DNA of 64,000 nt from Streptomyces sp. NBC_01478 (lineage in GTDB: Bacteria > Actinomycetota > Actinomycetes > Streptomycetales > Streptomycetaceae). Below, one piece after another: positions 24,319-33,256 of this stretch (positions are counted from its first letter, which is position 1; each line of letters starts with the position of its first letter). A model generated the notes under the pieces. That model was not told the DNA's origin. It saw nothing but the letters and a program-made list of their open reading frames with translations, and searched no databases. The DNA is taken from positions 744,001 through 808,000 of the forward strand of contig NZ_CP109444.1 in the NCBI RefSeq assembly GCF_036227225.1, written 5' to 3'. A program made the position numbers and the translations under genes.

Positions 24319-25785
24319 TCAGAAGATGCCCTGCCCCGGCACCAGGATCCCCTTCGGGTCGTACGTCTTCCTGGCCTCGGCGAACCGGTGCCAGACCGGC
24401 CCGAACTGCCGCTTCCAGTCGGCGTGTTCGAAGGGGACCGAGCCGACCGGGTACTGGGTGCCTCCGACCGCACGGACCGCCTCGTACGCGGACCGGTTGG
24501 CGCTCAGCAGGCGTTGCACGGTCGCGGTGTCCTCGGGCGGCGCGGCGCGGAGGACCGCGAACAGGTAGGGAACCGGGTCGTCGGGCATGCGCAGCAGCGG
24601 GGTGTGCAGGTGCTCGCGCAGCAGGGGGTACAGGAGGACGACTCCGGGTCCCAGGTCGGCCGGGGTGAGCGCGTCCAGCAGGGTGCCGGCCACGTCCGCG
24701 GTGCTACGGCCCGGCAGCACCAGGTTGAGCCAGGGGTGGGCGTAGGCCCACAGGCCCGCTTCCTTCAGGGCGGCGACGGAGGGGGCGAGCCGGTCGAGGA
24801 AGGCGTAGTAGCCGAGGTCGGTGATCTGGGCGCCGGCGGGGTTGTGGCGCAGACCGCGCAGGAGCACGGTGTCGTCCGGGGTGTCCCCCACCGGCGGTCC
24901 GTAGGCGACGGCCTCGATGGCGAACTGGTTGAAGGCACCGGCGGTGTCCGCGCTCACCTGGCCCTCGACGTAGGCGAACCGCCCCTCGGTGGCGAGGAGC
25001 CGCTGGTCGTCGAGGAAGGTCCGCAGGTCGTCGTACGGCAGGAGGTAGTGCCGTACGGTCTCCGGGGCCGGGACGAGTCGCAGGGTGGCGCCGACGATCA
25101 CCGCGCACTGGCCGAGGCCGGCGAGCACGGCGTGGAAGAGGTCGTGGTGTCGGGTCGGGGAGCAGCGGAGCAACTCCCCCGCTCCGGTGACGACTTCGAG
25201 TTCGAGGACGTTGTCGACCTGGGCGCCGTGCCGGTGGCTCTGGCCGCCCAGGCCGCCGACGGACAGGGTGCCGCCGACGGAGAGTTCGAGGTAGTCGGTG
25301 AAGACGGGCGGTGTCAGACCGTGCGCGAGGGTGGCCTTGGCGACGTCGCTCCACTTCGCGCCCGCGCCGACCGTGACGCGTGAACTGCCCGTCCGCACCG
25401 GGCCGATGGAGGCGAGCGGCTCGGTCTCGATGATCAGGCCGCCCTCGGCCTGCGCCTGTCCGTTCGTCCCGTGGCCCTGTCCGCGCGGGGCCACGCGGAG
25501 CCCGTGCAGATTGCAGAACCGCACCATCGCGACGACGTCCCGCACGGAGCCGGGCCGCAGCACCGCGGCCGGACGCCGGTGCACGATGTGCCCGAAGTCG
25601 TCCGCGTCGGCGGTCAGCGAGGCCTCGTCCGTGTGGAGCGTTCCGTCGAGCCGGGGGACGCCGCTCAGCGGTCCGCCGGAGTCGGTCACCGCCCAGCTCC
25701 GGGTGAAGGGGTCGAAGCCGACGACCGCGGCCGAGGCGACGGCCAGGCCGCGCAGAGCGGTGCGTCGGGTCGGAGTGCGGGGCAT
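24319..25785 (-). CDS. Tat-exported cytokinin-dehydrogenase-like FAD oxidoreductase
   Basis: 488 residues. ATG 25785 is preceded by AGGAGG at ideal spacing. RRTALRGLAVASAA near the N-terminus is a Tat-type signal, and the protein should be exported. The FAD_binding_4 domain (about 55-235) has GQGHGTNGQAQAEGGLIIE, where the His corresponds to the covalent FAD site of cytokinin dehydrogenases, then GGLGGQSHRHGAQVDNV. The C-terminal cytokinin-binding-like region has LYPLLREHLH and YLFAVLRAAPPED. The family cleaves N6-side chains of cytokinins in plants and some Streptomyces; the true substrate here is not proven. Confidence 0.85.
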   Translation of the reverse strand: MPRTPTRRTALRGLAVASAAVVGFDPFTRSWAVTDSGGPLSGVPRLDGTLHTDEASLTADADDFGHIVHRRPAAVLRPGSVRDVVAMVRFCNLHGLRVAPRGQGHGTNGQAQAEGGLIIETEPLASIGPVRTGSSRVTVGAGAKWSDVAKATLAHGLTPPVFTDYLELSVGGTLSVGGLGGQSHRHGAQVDNVLELEVVTGAGELLRCSPTRHHDLFHAVLAGLGQCAVIVGATLRLVPAPETVRHYLLPYDDLRTFLDDQRLLATEGRFAYVEGQVSADTAGAFNQFAIEAVAYGPPVGDTPDDTVLLRGLRHNPAGAQITDLGYYAFLDRLAPSVAALKEAGLWAYAHPWLNLVLPGRSTADVAGTLLDALTPADLGPGVVLLYPLLREHLHTPLLRMPDDPVPYLFAVLRAAPPEDTATVQRLLSANRSAYEAVRAVGGTQYPVGSVPFEHADWKRQFGPVWHRFAEARKTYDPKGILVPGQGIF

Positions 25786-25918
25786 GTGGTCCTCCTGAGA
25801 CCGTCCGGGTGAAACGATCAACGACGGCTCAGTCTAGGCACGTTGGGGGTACGCGACAGGGTTCCGTCCCGGCGCGTTCCCCGACCTGTTCGGCGCTTGC
25901 CGCGGCGGCCCGGCCCTG

Positions 25919-26113
25919 CTAATCGTCGCCCTGGCTGCTCGAGTTCTGGCCCGATCGGCGGTTCTTGCCGGAGCTGCGCAGCAGTTCGCTCGCGGTGAGG
26001 GTCACCGTCGCCACGACACGCGCCCAGCGGGGCCCGCCGCGCTCGGCCCACACCACACAGGCGCACCCGCCGATGAGGAGCACGAGGACACCGAGCAGCA
26101 GTACAACGATCAT
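25919..26113 (-). CDS. Small single-span membrane protein
   Basis: 64 residues. ATG 26113 has AGGGG eight bases upstream, which favours it over the in-frame GTG at 26122. The hydrophobic segment IVVLLLGVLVLLIGGCACVV spans residues 2-21 and the rest is basic, Ser- and Asp-rich at the end. The cysteines follow the hydrophobic stretch but a lipobox is not convincing. No family is recognised. Located between an exported oxidase and a sugar kinase gene. Confidence 0.5.
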   Translation of the reverse strand: MIVVLLLGVLVLLIGGCACVVWAERGGPRWARVVATVTLTASELLRSSGKNRRSGQNSSSQGDD

Positions 26114-26192
26114 GTTTCCCACCCCTGGTTCGTACGGTCCGGTGACGCGTACGTTCCTGGTGATCTTCTCAGGCTTGGCGAGTCGGCCCGGG

Positions 26193-27080
26193 TCACCCCT
26201 CCCGCAGCCACGCGCGCGTGCCGAACGAGGCCGATGCCCGCGAGGCCACGGCGGCCGCCGTCCGCAGTGCCTCGGCGAAGCCCGTCGAGGTCAGGCGGTC
26301 CTGGAGTGCTAGGTGATGGGCGAGGGCCCCGTGCAGAACGTCGCCCGCGCCCAGCGTGTCCGCGACCTCGACCGCGGGCACCTCGACCACGCCCTCGGCG
26401 TCGGGGCCCGCCCACAGGATGGGCTCCGCTCCCCTGCTGACCGCCGACCGGAGGACCCCGTGTTCGCGCAGGAAGCGCAGCGTGTCCGCCGGTGTGCGGG
26501 TGCCGGGCGGGTGGAAGTCGGCCGAGCACACGGCGACGTCGAGCAGCGGCAGCAGCTCCTCCGTGCCGGGCTTCCAACTGCCGCCGTCGAACAGGGTCTT
26601 ACGGCCGGCGGCACGCGCGAGACGGGCCGCGGCGACGGCGAGTTCCATGTGGTGGCCGTCGAACTCGACGAGGTCGCAGGCCGCCACCAGCGCGTCGAGG
26701 TCGTCGGGCGGGGCGAGCCGGTGTGCCGTCGCGTTGGTCGAGGCGACGGCGCGTTCCCCGGTCGACGCGGTCACGAGGACGGAGGAGACGGCGGGCGGTC
26801 GCGTCGAGCCGGCGGCCAGGTCGGACACGGTCACGCCCAGCGCGTTCAGGTCGGCGGCGACCCCCACTCCCAAGGGGTGGCGGCCGATCGCCGTCAGCAA
26901 CGTGGCCGTACCGCCGAGATGACTGAAGGCCACGGCCGCGTTCGCCGCCGGGCCGCCCGCGGCGATCACCTGGTCCCGGGCGGTGAGCTTCTCGTTCGGG
27001 CCCGGTGCGTGGTCCACGAGCTGGACGACGTCCAGGGTGCACAGCCCGACGAACAGTCCTGCGGGGCGTCCTCTTTCCAC
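26193..27080 (-). CDS. PfkB-family carbohydrate/nucleoside kinase
   Basis: 295 residues from GTG 27080, with GAGGAG 7 bases before. The opening GLFVGLCTLDVVQLVDHAP and AAGGPAANAAVAFSHLGG form PfkB signature 1, and DTLGAGDVLHGALAHHL carries signature 2 with the catalytic Asp (Leu replaces the usual Phe). It phosphorylates a sugar or sugar-like alcohol with ATP; which one is not clear. It is divergent from a MarR regulator and MFS exporter, with GTTAGTA boxes between, so it may belong to that regulon and handle the same compound. Confidence 0.9.
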   Translation of the reverse strand: MERGRPAGLFVGLCTLDVVQLVDHAPGPNEKLTARDQVIAAGGPAANAAVAFSHLGGTATLLTAIGRHPLGVGVAADLNALGVTVSDLAAGSTRPPAVSSVLVTASTGERAVASTNATAHRLAPPDDLDALVAACDLVEFDGHHMELAVAAARLARAAGRKTLFDGGSWKPGTEELLPLLDVAVCSADFHPPGTRTPADTLRFLREHGVLRSAVSRGAEPILWAGPDAEGVVEVPAVEVADTLGAGDVLHGALAHHLALQDRLTSTGFAEALRTAAAVASRASASFGTRAWLREG

Positions 27081-27101
27081 CGACGGTCTCCTCGCTCGAT
27101 T

Positions 27102-27149
27102 TACTAACAATTGGTTGAGCAGTCCAGGCTGATAAATCTAGTGTTAGTA
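27102..27149. promoter_or_regulatory. GTTAGTA boxes, probable MarR operator
   Basis: TACTAAC (27102-27108) and GTTAGTA (27143-27149) form a perfect 7-base inverted repeat with a 34-base spacing. The first overlaps the leftward kinase promoter, the second lies between the -10 and the start of the MarR gene. They could be two half-sites or operator pairs. Confidence 0.55.
27115..27144 (+). promoter_or_regulatory. Promoter of the MarR/MFS operon
   Basis: -35 TTGAGC (27115-27120), 18-base spacer, -10 TAGTGT (27139-27144). The -10 ends 8 bases before ATG 27153 and there is no ribosome site, so the transcript is probably leaderless. Confidence 0.6.
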
Positions 27150-27152
27150 CCC

Positions 27153-27593
27153 ATGAAGGTGGACAGTCCGCACGACACCGCCCGGCTCGCGTCCGAACTG
27201 CGGCTCGCGGTCGGCCGGTTGACCCGGCGCCTGCGCCAGGCGCACGCCGTGGGCGATGTGTCGCTCTCCGGAGTCTCGGTCCTGGCCCGGCTCGCCCGTG
27301 ACGGCGCCGAGTCGCCGACGTCCCTCGCCGAGGCGGAGCGGGTCCGCCCGCAGGCCATGGCGAGCACGCTCGCGCTGCTCGAACAGCGCGGGCTGGTCCG
27401 CCGTAGCCCCGATCCGGCCGACGGGCGGCGCAGCATCCTGGAGATCACCGACGAGGGACGTGCCGTGCTGGACGAGCGGCGCTCCGCGTCGGTGCACCGA
27501 CTGGGCGCAGTCCTCGACGAGTTCACCGCGCAGGAGCGCGCGACCCTGGCGTCGGCCCTGCCTCTCCTCGACCGACTGGCCGAGCGACTGTGA
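27153..27593 (+). CDS. MarR-family regulator
   Basis: 146 residues from ATG 27153; longer in-frame starts would lie in the promoter. The winged helix is clear: VSLSGVSVLARLARDGAESP, AEAERVRPQAMASTLALLEQRGLV and DPADGRRSILEITDEG. The last four bases, GTGA, also contain the start codon of the MFS gene, so the two are translationally coupled. It probably represses its own operon through the GTTAGTA boxes and responds to the substrate of the transporter. Confidence 0.9.
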   Translation: MKVDSPHDTARLASELRLAVGRLTRRLRQAHAVGDVSLSGVSVLARLARDGAESPTSLAEAERVRPQAMASTLALLEQRGLVRRSPDPADGRRSILEITDEGRAVLDERRSASVHRLGAVLDEFTAQERATLASALPLLDRLAERL

Positions 27594-29416
27594 GCGGGAC
27601 AGGGCACATACCCGGCGACAGTGCTCGGCCGCCCTTGTTGCGTGCCGTGCGCTCGGGACGTCGTAAGGACACTCCTCCCGGGCCCAACTACAAGTGGGTC
27701 GCGCTGTCGAACACGACCCTCGGCGTGCTGATCGCCACGATGGACGCCTCGATCGTGATCATCTCGCTGCCGGCGATCTTCCGCGGTATCGGCCTCGATC
27801 CGCTCGCGCCGGGCAACATCGGCTATCTGCTCTGGATGATCCTGGGCTATCTGCTGGTCTCGGCGGTACTGGTCGTCGTGCTCGGGCGGCTCGGTGACAT
27901 GTTCGGCCGGGTGAAGATCTACAACATCGGCTTCCTGATCTTCGCGTGTGCGTCCGTCGCGCTGTCCCTCGACCCGTTCCGCGCGGGAGCGGGGGCGATG
28001 TGGCTGATCCTGTGGCGCGTCGTGCAGGCCTTCGGCGGTTCCATGCTCACCGCCAACTCGGCCGCCATCCTCACCGACGCCTTCCCCGCCCGGCAGCGCG
28101 GAATGGCGCTCGGCATCAACCAGATCACCGCGCTCGCCGGCCAGTTCCTCGGCCTGCTCGCGGGTGGTCTGCTGGCCGTCGTCGACTGGCGCGCGGTGTT
28201 CTGGGTGAGCGTGCCGATCAGCATCACCGGCACGATCTGGTCGTACCTGAGCCTGCGCGAGACCTCGGCGGGCCGCCCCGGCCGCATCGACTGGCTGGGC
28301 AACCTCACCTTCGCGGGGGGCGCCGGAATCCTCCTCGCGGGCATCACCTACGGCATCCAGCCCTACGGCGGCAGCGCCACCGGCTGGGGGAACCCGTGGG
28401 TGCTCAGCGGTCTGATCGGCGGCGTCGTCCTGCTGCTGGTCTTCTGCTACGTCGAGTCGCACATCGCCGAACCGATGTTCAACCTGGCCCTGTTCAAGGT
28501 GCGTGCCTTCGCCGCGGGCAACCTGGCCGCCCTGTTGACCGCGATCGCGCGCGGCGGGCTCCAGTTCATGCTGATCAGCTGGCTCCAGGGCATCTGGCTG
28601 CCGTTGCACGGCTACGACTACGAGGACACCCCGCTGTGGGCGGGCATCTTCATGCTTCCGCTGACGGTCGGCTTCCTCATCGCCGGGCCCGTGTCCGGCT
28701 ACCTTTCGGACCGGTTCGGCGCGCGGATGTTCTCGACGGTCGGGCTGGTCGTCGTGGCGCTCTCCTTCCTCGGTCTGCTGGCGCTGCCCATCGACTTCGA
28801 CTACGGGATGTTCGCGGCGCTGCTGCTGCTCAACGGTCTCGGCCAGGGCATGTTCTCCGCGCCCAACACCTCGTCCATCATGGGCAGCGTGCCGAGCGAG
28901 TACCGGGGTGTCGCCTCGGGCATGCGCTCCACCTTCCAGAACTCGGGCACCGCCCTGTCCATCGGGGTGTTCTTCTCCCTGATGGTGTCCGGGCTCGCGT
29001 CCTCGCTGCCCGCGACGCTGAGCAAGGGGCTCCAGGCCCACGGGGTGCCGGCCGGCGCCGCCGAGCAGGCCGCGTCGCTGCCTCCGGTGAGCACGCTGTT
29101 CGCCACCTTTCTCGGCAACAACCCCATCCAGCACCTGCTCGCGTCCAACGGCACCCTCGACCAGGTGACCGCCGCCCAGCGCGCCGTCCTGACCGGTCAC
29201 ACCTTCTTCCCCCGGCTTGTCTCCGGCCCGTTCCACCACGGTCTGACCATCGTCTTCGGCGTCGCCGCGGGCATGGCCCTGGTCTCCGCGGTCGCCTCGG
29301 CGCTGCGCGGCGGCCACCGGACCGAACCCGACCCGGAACCGTCGCCGGCGGACCGGCCCCCCACGCCCGCGGGGACGCCCGAGATCTCCCAGACGGGGCC
29401 CAACGGGCCGTCGTAG
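27590..29416 (+). CDS. MFS transporter, DHA2-type, 14 helices
   Basis: 608 residues, longer than usual because of a 35-residue basic N-terminus and a Pro-rich tail (about 575-608). The core shows LIATMDASIVIISLPAIF, LGRLGDMFGRVKIYNIGF (motif A), WRVVQAFGGSMLTANSAA and WRAVFWVSVPISI. It starts with GTG 27590, overlapping the MarR stop. Expected role is proton-driven export of a hydrophobic compound. It and the MarR gene form a two-gene operon. Confidence 0.9.
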   Translation: MSGTGHIPGDSARPPLLRAVRSGRRKDTPPGPNYKWVALSNTTLGVLIATMDASIVIISLPAIFRGIGLDPLAPGNIGYLLWMILGYLLVSAVLVVVLGRLGDMFGRVKIYNIGFLIFACASVALSLDPFRAGAGAMWLILWRVVQAFGGSMLTANSAAILTDAFPARQRGMALGINQITALAGQFLGLLAGGLLAVVDWRAVFWVSVPISITGTIWSYLSLRETSAGRPGRIDWLGNLTFAGGAGILLAGITYGIQPYGGSATGWGNPWVLSGLIGGVVLLLVFCYVESHIAEPMFNLALFKVRAFAAGNLAALLTAIARGGLQFMLISWLQGIWLPLHGYDYEDTPLWAGIFMLPLTVGFLIAGPVSGYLSDRFGARMFSTVGLVVVALSFLGLLALPIDFDYGMFAALLLLNGLGQGMFSAPNTSSIMGSVPSEYRGVASGMRSTFQNSGTALSIGVFFSLMVSGLASSLPATLSKGLQAHGVPAGAAEQAASLPPVSTLFATFLGNNPIQHLLASNGTLDQVTAAQRAVLTGHTFFPRLVSGPFHHGLTIVFGVAAGMALVSAVASALRGGHRTEPDPEPSPADRPPTPAGTPEISQTGPNGPS

Positions 29417-29435
29417 CAAGCGAGTCGGTACGACG

Positions 29436-30029
29436 TCAGGCGCGCAGGTGGGACAGCAGGCCGTCGGCGGTGGGGTAGGGGCGCTCCTGGGGCAGCAGCC
29501 GTGCCGCCGATTCGAGGTCACCGTCGCGGACGAGCGCGTGGATCTCGTGGGCGAGCGGGGTCACGTCGCGGATCCCGACCGTCCACTCGTCCGCGTAGCG
29601 TCCCACGGCCTCGCCGGAGAGGCCGAGTTGCAGGGAGCGGTACGGCAAGGGGCGCAGGTGCAGGTCCCGTTCGGGGTCCCACTGGATGCGGGTGGGCGAG
29701 CGCTTGAGCCGGCGCTGCCAGGTGGCGAGGTCGGGGTCCAGCCCGCGTTCGTAGCTCGACAGGCAGGCATGGCGCAGGGCCCATTCGAAACCGTCGCGGG
29801 TGATCTCGACGGCGAGGACGGTCTCCTGGCCCTCCTTCGTGCCCCAGCCGCAGCGGTACATCATCCACAGGAAGGACGGCTTGATCCAGGTCATCCGGTC
29901 GCGCTTCCACACGGCGGGGAAGCGGCCCTCGCGGGCGGCGCGCAGGCCGATCAGCGGGGCGTACGCCTGGTAGACGGTGATCGTGGACTCCGAGTGGAGT
30001 GCGCGGATCCGGCGGTGCGGTTCTTCCAT
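29436..30029 (-). CDS. DUF4291 protein
   Basis: 197 residues, matching the compact DUF4291 family in length and pattern: ITVYQAYAPLIGLRAAREGRF, DRMTWIKPSFLWMMYRCGWG, RIQWDPERDLHLRPLPYRSLQLGL and the C-terminal VTPLAHEIHALV. The family is widely distributed but biochemically uncharacterised; residues such as the Trp-Lys-Pro and Arg-Cys-Gly-Trp stretches are conserved and may form an active or nucleic-acid-binding site. It has no clear operon partner; the MFS gene is convergent with it. Confidence 0.85.
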   Translation of the reverse strand: MEEPHRRIRALHSESTITVYQAYAPLIGLRAAREGRFPAVWKRDRMTWIKPSFLWMMYRCGWGTKEGQETVLAVEITRDGFEWALRHACLSSYERGLDPDLATWQRRLKRSPTRIQWDPERDLHLRPLPYRSLQLGLSGEAVGRYADEWTVGIRDVTPLAHEIHALVRDGDLESAARLLPQERPYPTADGLLSHLRA

Positions 30030-30187
30030 GATGCCCAGCGTGGGGCCGGGCGGGTCCGGGTGGCCACCGATTTTCGATCACCGTCCGCTCCGCGGGCGAA
30101 CCGGCGGCTCTCGCGGAGGGCGACAGCGCGGCCTCCCTGGACGACGTCCGGGAAACCGCGCCGCCCGCGCGCGGGTGTCGTGTCAGG

Positions 30188-31057
30188 TCACCAGGAGGTA
30201 TGACCCTGGGACGGCTGGGCCGCCTGAGCGGACTGAGCCGGCTGCTTCGGCGGGAAGACCGAGTCACCGCCGAACAGCGGGGCCACGGGCTCCATCATCT
30301 TCGCCTCGGCCTCGCCGATCATCATGTCGGGGTCGAACATGACGATCACGGCGGCGACCAGGAGGACGACGAGCGGGCCGGCGAGCATGACCAGGAGGAA
30401 CGCGACCAGGTCCGCCGAGGACTGCGAGGCCCCGGCCAGGTTCGTGACGTGGACGGAGACCGCGGCCATGCCGGTGTAGTGCATGCCGGTCACGGCCACG
30501 CCCATCACCAGGCTCGCGCCGAGGCTCGCCCACAGCGCGTGGATGGAGACGGCCGCCCACAGCGCCGCGGTGGCGGCGCCGACGGCGATCACGATGGAGA
30601 GCAGCACGGTCAGGGTGTCGTAGTGGAGGGTGCCGTTCGTGTGGATGGCGGCCATTCCGAGGTAGTGCATGGCCGCGACACCGAGCCCGGTGACCGTGCC
30701 GGCCACCGCCAGGTTCAGCGGGGATCCACCGCGGTAGCCGACGAGGAACACCCCGATGGCGACCACCGCGATGGCCACGAAGAGGCTCAGGATCGTCTTC
30801 GTGGTGTCGTAGTTGACCAGCGCGCCCTCGACGCTGAAGCCGATCATCGCGATGAAGTGCATGGTCCATATGCCGCAGCCGATCGAGACGGCGCCCAGCG
30901 CCAGCCAGCGGGCTCTGTGCTGCGGACGGCGCAGCGAACGGGTCGTGCAGCGCAGCCCGAGGGCCGCTCCCAGGCACGCCATCAAGTAGGCGGCGACGGG
31001 GGTCACCGCGCCGTAGTAGAAGTCGGAGACGGTGGCGGCGGTGGCTGTGACGGTCAT
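30188..31057 (-). CDS. MHYT-domain integral membrane sensor
   Basis: 289 residues with about seven membrane helices. Three MHYT-type motifs are visible: WTMHFIAM (about 64-71), AAMHYLGM (about 129-136) and TGMHYTGM (about 190-197), each with the Met/His/Tyr-like residues proposed to coordinate copper. MHYT proteins are thought to sense O2, NO or CO. No GGDEF/EAL or kinase domain is fused; the C-terminus is short and Gln/Ala-rich, so signalling must use a partner protein. ATG 31057 has GGGAA 8 bases upstream. Confidence 0.9.
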   Translation of the reverse strand: MTVTATAATVSDFYYGAVTPVAAYLMACLGAALGLRCTTRSLRRPQHRARWLALGAVSIGCGIWTMHFIAMIGFSVEGALVNYDTTKTILSLFVAIAVVAIGVFLVGYRGGSPLNLAVAGTVTGLGVAAMHYLGMAAIHTNGTLHYDTLTVLLSIVIAVGAATAALWAAVSIHALWASLGASLVMGVAVTGMHYTGMAAVSVHVTNLAGASQSSADLVAFLLVMLAGPLVVLLVAAVIVMFDPDMMIGEAEAKMMEPVAPLFGGDSVFPPKQPAQSAQAAQPSQGHTSW

Positions 31058-31497
31058 CGGCGGTTCCCTTCACGTACGTGCCGGCGGACGGCAGCGCAGT
31101 CGCGGTGTGCCGGCACGCTGGCGTGACGCACGCTCCCGTCCGGCGGTCCGCGGACAGTCGCGGGCCACGCCGGGCACGGGCCGGTGTCCGGACCTCCGGT
31201 CGGGAAGGGCGCGGCGACACAGGGTGCGCTACGGCAGGGGCGCGCGCGGATCGACCACTCCCGCCCCTGCCGCACGTACGTACCGGCTCGGCCGGGCGGA
31301 CTGACCTGCGCGAGCGCGCGGACATCCTGCTGATCAGCGACAGGACACGGGGAACCGCGCGGTCGAGATCTGGCCACCTGGCCGAGTTGTGCATGATTCA
31401 ATCACGGCTTACACACATTTCCTGCACAACCTGGATAGGTGTTAGCCGAATCGATACTTCGCCACTACTGCTCACAAAGCCCTCCACCAACGGGAGT
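31058..31497. other. Intergenic region, no gene recognised
   Basis: About 440 bases upstream of the MHYT gene and downstream of an SDR stop. The short frames here have no family character. At 31386-31430 there is a perfect 8-base inverted repeat, GTTGTGCA and TGCACAAC, separated by 29 bases. The stretch 31385-31480 is unusually A/T-rich for the window and may hold the promoter of the MHYT gene or an unannotated RNA. Confidence 0.5.
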
Positions 31498-32208
31498 TCA
31501 CCGTCCGGCACTCTGGCCGCCGTCGACGCGGAGGATCTCGCCGGTGACGAAGGTCGCGTTCTCCAGGAAGACGATCGCGTCGACGACATCGGTGACCTCG
31601 CCCATCCGCCCGAGCGGGTGCAGCGCGGCGAGACTCGCGGATGTCTCCGGGTGCATGGGGGTCCGGATGACGCCCAGCGCGACCGCGTTGCTGCGGATGC
31701 CCCGGGAGGCGTACTCGATCGCCAGCGCCTTGGTGGCGGACTGCAGCCCGCCCTTGGTCAGGGAGGCGAGCACCGAAGGGATCGTGGAGTTGGCGTGGTC
31801 GGCGAGGCTGGTGCTGATCTGGACGATGTGGCCGGTGCCCTGACGCAGCATCTGCCGGACGGCGAGCTGGGTGATGTGGAAGAAGCCGGTCAGGTTGACG
31901 CCGATGACCGTCTCGTACTCCTCCCGGGAGTAGTCGGTGAACGGTTTGGCGAGGTAGAGGCCCGCGTTGTTGACGAGGGTGTCGATCCGGCCGAACCGTT
32001 CGATCGCCGCGGTGGCCACTCGCTCGGCCGTGGCCGGATCGGCGATGTCGCCCCGTACCGTGAGGACGTCCGGGTCCTCGGAGGGGGAGATTCCGCGCGA
32101 AGTCGCGACGACGCGGTGGCCGAGCTTCCGGTACGCCTCGACCAGACCGGCGCCGATGCCCTGCGAAGCGCCGGTGATGACGGCGACCTTGTTGACGGGG
32201 GTGTCCAT
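31498..32208 (-). CDS. SDR-fold protein lacking the catalytic tyrosine
   Basis: 236 residues from ATG 32208, with GGAGGG 6 bases upstream. It has ITGASQGIGAGLVEAYRKLG (cofactor), NNAG, QISTSLADHA with the Ser and a conserved Lys in LASLTKGGLQSATKAL, but the YxxxK Tyr position is Ala. Residues after this (IRSNAVALGVIRTPMHPE) and GEILRVDGGQ are normal for SDRs. This subclass is probably either a non-classical reductase or a binding protein. It is 67 bases downstream of the DUF4331 gene and may share its transcript. Confidence 0.85.
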   Translation of the reverse strand: MDTPVNKVAVITGASQGIGAGLVEAYRKLGHRVVATSRGISPSEDPDVLTVRGDIADPATAERVATAAIERFGRIDTLVNNAGLYLAKPFTDYSREEYETVIGVNLTGFFHITQLAVRQMLRQGTGHIVQISTSLADHANSTIPSVLASLTKGGLQSATKALAIEYASRGIRSNAVALGVIRTPMHPETSASLAALHPLGRMGEVTDVVDAIVFLENATFVTGEILRVDGGQSAGR

Positions 32209-32275
32209 GACGGCCCTCCGGGTGGTGACGGCGCGGACGGCCCTTGCCGGCCGGTCTCGCTCGGATGAGGCATGA

Positions 32276-33256
32276 CTACCTGTGCGGAGGCCCGAGGTGA
32301 GGGAACTCGGCCGGCAGGTCGTCATGCGAGGGCACCCCGCCCTCGGTGATCTTTCCGTTGGTCAGGAAGGCCATCCGGGCGATGAAGACGTCATCGGTGA
32401 GAGCACGCCCGTTGGGATAGGCGGCCGGTAGCCGGCGGTCGTAGCGCAGGAGGTCCGGCAGGACGGTGGCGGCCGCCGCCCGCGCCTCGGCGGACGGATA
32501 GCCGTTCCCCTCAAGGATTTTCGTCCACGGCTCCAGGTAATTCGCCACGTCGTCCGTCGGATGCCCGGTGTTGTACGCGTCCTTGGCGTACTCGGGATTG
32601 ATGAACGGGTTGATCGTCGGATGCCCTCCTCGGTCCACCTGCACGAGCGCGCCGTCGCGGCGCACGCTGACCGTCGCCCACAGGTGGATCACCGGTTCCG
32701 GGCCGAGCATGTCGTCGGGCACCTCCAGCGCGATGGACTGCACGTCCTTGCCGGCGAAGGCGTCCTGTCCCGTCCACTCGAAGCCGTGCAGGGCGCCCTC
32801 GGCGTCGGCGAAGAACGGATCGCTTCGTACGCCGGTGAACAGTCGGCAGCGGCCCGCGCGCACCGGCCGCGCCGACGCGTCGAAGCCGACCGGTACGGCA
32901 CGCGCGAGCACCTCACCGCGCGGCTCGGCGCTGCGGGCGTCGGCGCCGGTCGCGTAGAACGCCGTGCCCGTCTGCCCGCCGCCGCTCGCCTCCGTGAACA
33001 CGAACGAGAAGGCGGCGTCGGCCTGGTTGTCGCCGTCGTTGTCGATGTTGATCCGGTACACCGCGTCCGGGTGCAGCTCAGCGCTCATCAGGAAGGGCGG
33101 GGTCGCGCTCAGGCCCGTCGTGAACGGGTTCACGTCGATGATCAACACCGTTCTGCCGGTGTCGCCGGACGCCGGGAAGGCGAACAGGTCGGTCAGGTCC
33201 AGGCGCGCGTCGTCGCCGGGGAACTTGAGATAGGCCGCACTGAAGTGGTTGGACAT
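32276..33256 (-). CDS. DUF4331 protein
   Basis: 326 residues. The family is recognised by the N-terminal LDLTDLFAFPASGD and TVLIIDVNPF, YRINIDNDGDNQADAAFSF, and PTINPFINPEYAKD in the C-terminal half. DUF4331 proteins are beta-rich, usually extracellular or membrane-linked and of unknown role. No signal peptide is clear here. Upstream at 33329-33366 there is a strong hairpin within about 75 bases of the start. It seems to form an operon with the SDR at 31498. Confidence 0.8.
   Translation of the reverse strand: MSNHFSAAYLKFPGDDARLDLTDLFAFPASGDTGRTVLIIDVNPFTTGLSATPPFLMSAELHPDAVYRINIDNDGDNQADAAFSFVFTEASGGGQTGTAFYATGADARSAEPRGEVLARAVPVGFDASARPVRAGRCRLFTGVRSDPFFADAEGALHGFEWTGQDAFAGKDVQSIALEVPDDMLGPEPVIHLWATVSVRRDGALVQVDRGGHPTINPFINPEYAKDAYNTGHPTDDVANYLEPWTKILEGNGYPSAEARAAAATVLPDLLRYDRRLPAAYPNGRALTDDVFIARMAFLTNGKITEGGVPSHDDLPAEFPHLGPPHR

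Noticed and set aside
25919..26113. Small membrane protein as a lipoprotein
   Set aside because: The cysteines follow the hydrophobic segment but there is no clear lipobox.
27104..29521. 805-residue minus-strand frame over the MarR/MFS operon
   Set aside because: Antisense shadow; the plus strand encodes well-conserved proteins.
31054..31401. 115-residue minus frame in the gap upstream of the MHYT gene
   Set aside because: No ribosome site or family character; overlaps the MHYT start region.
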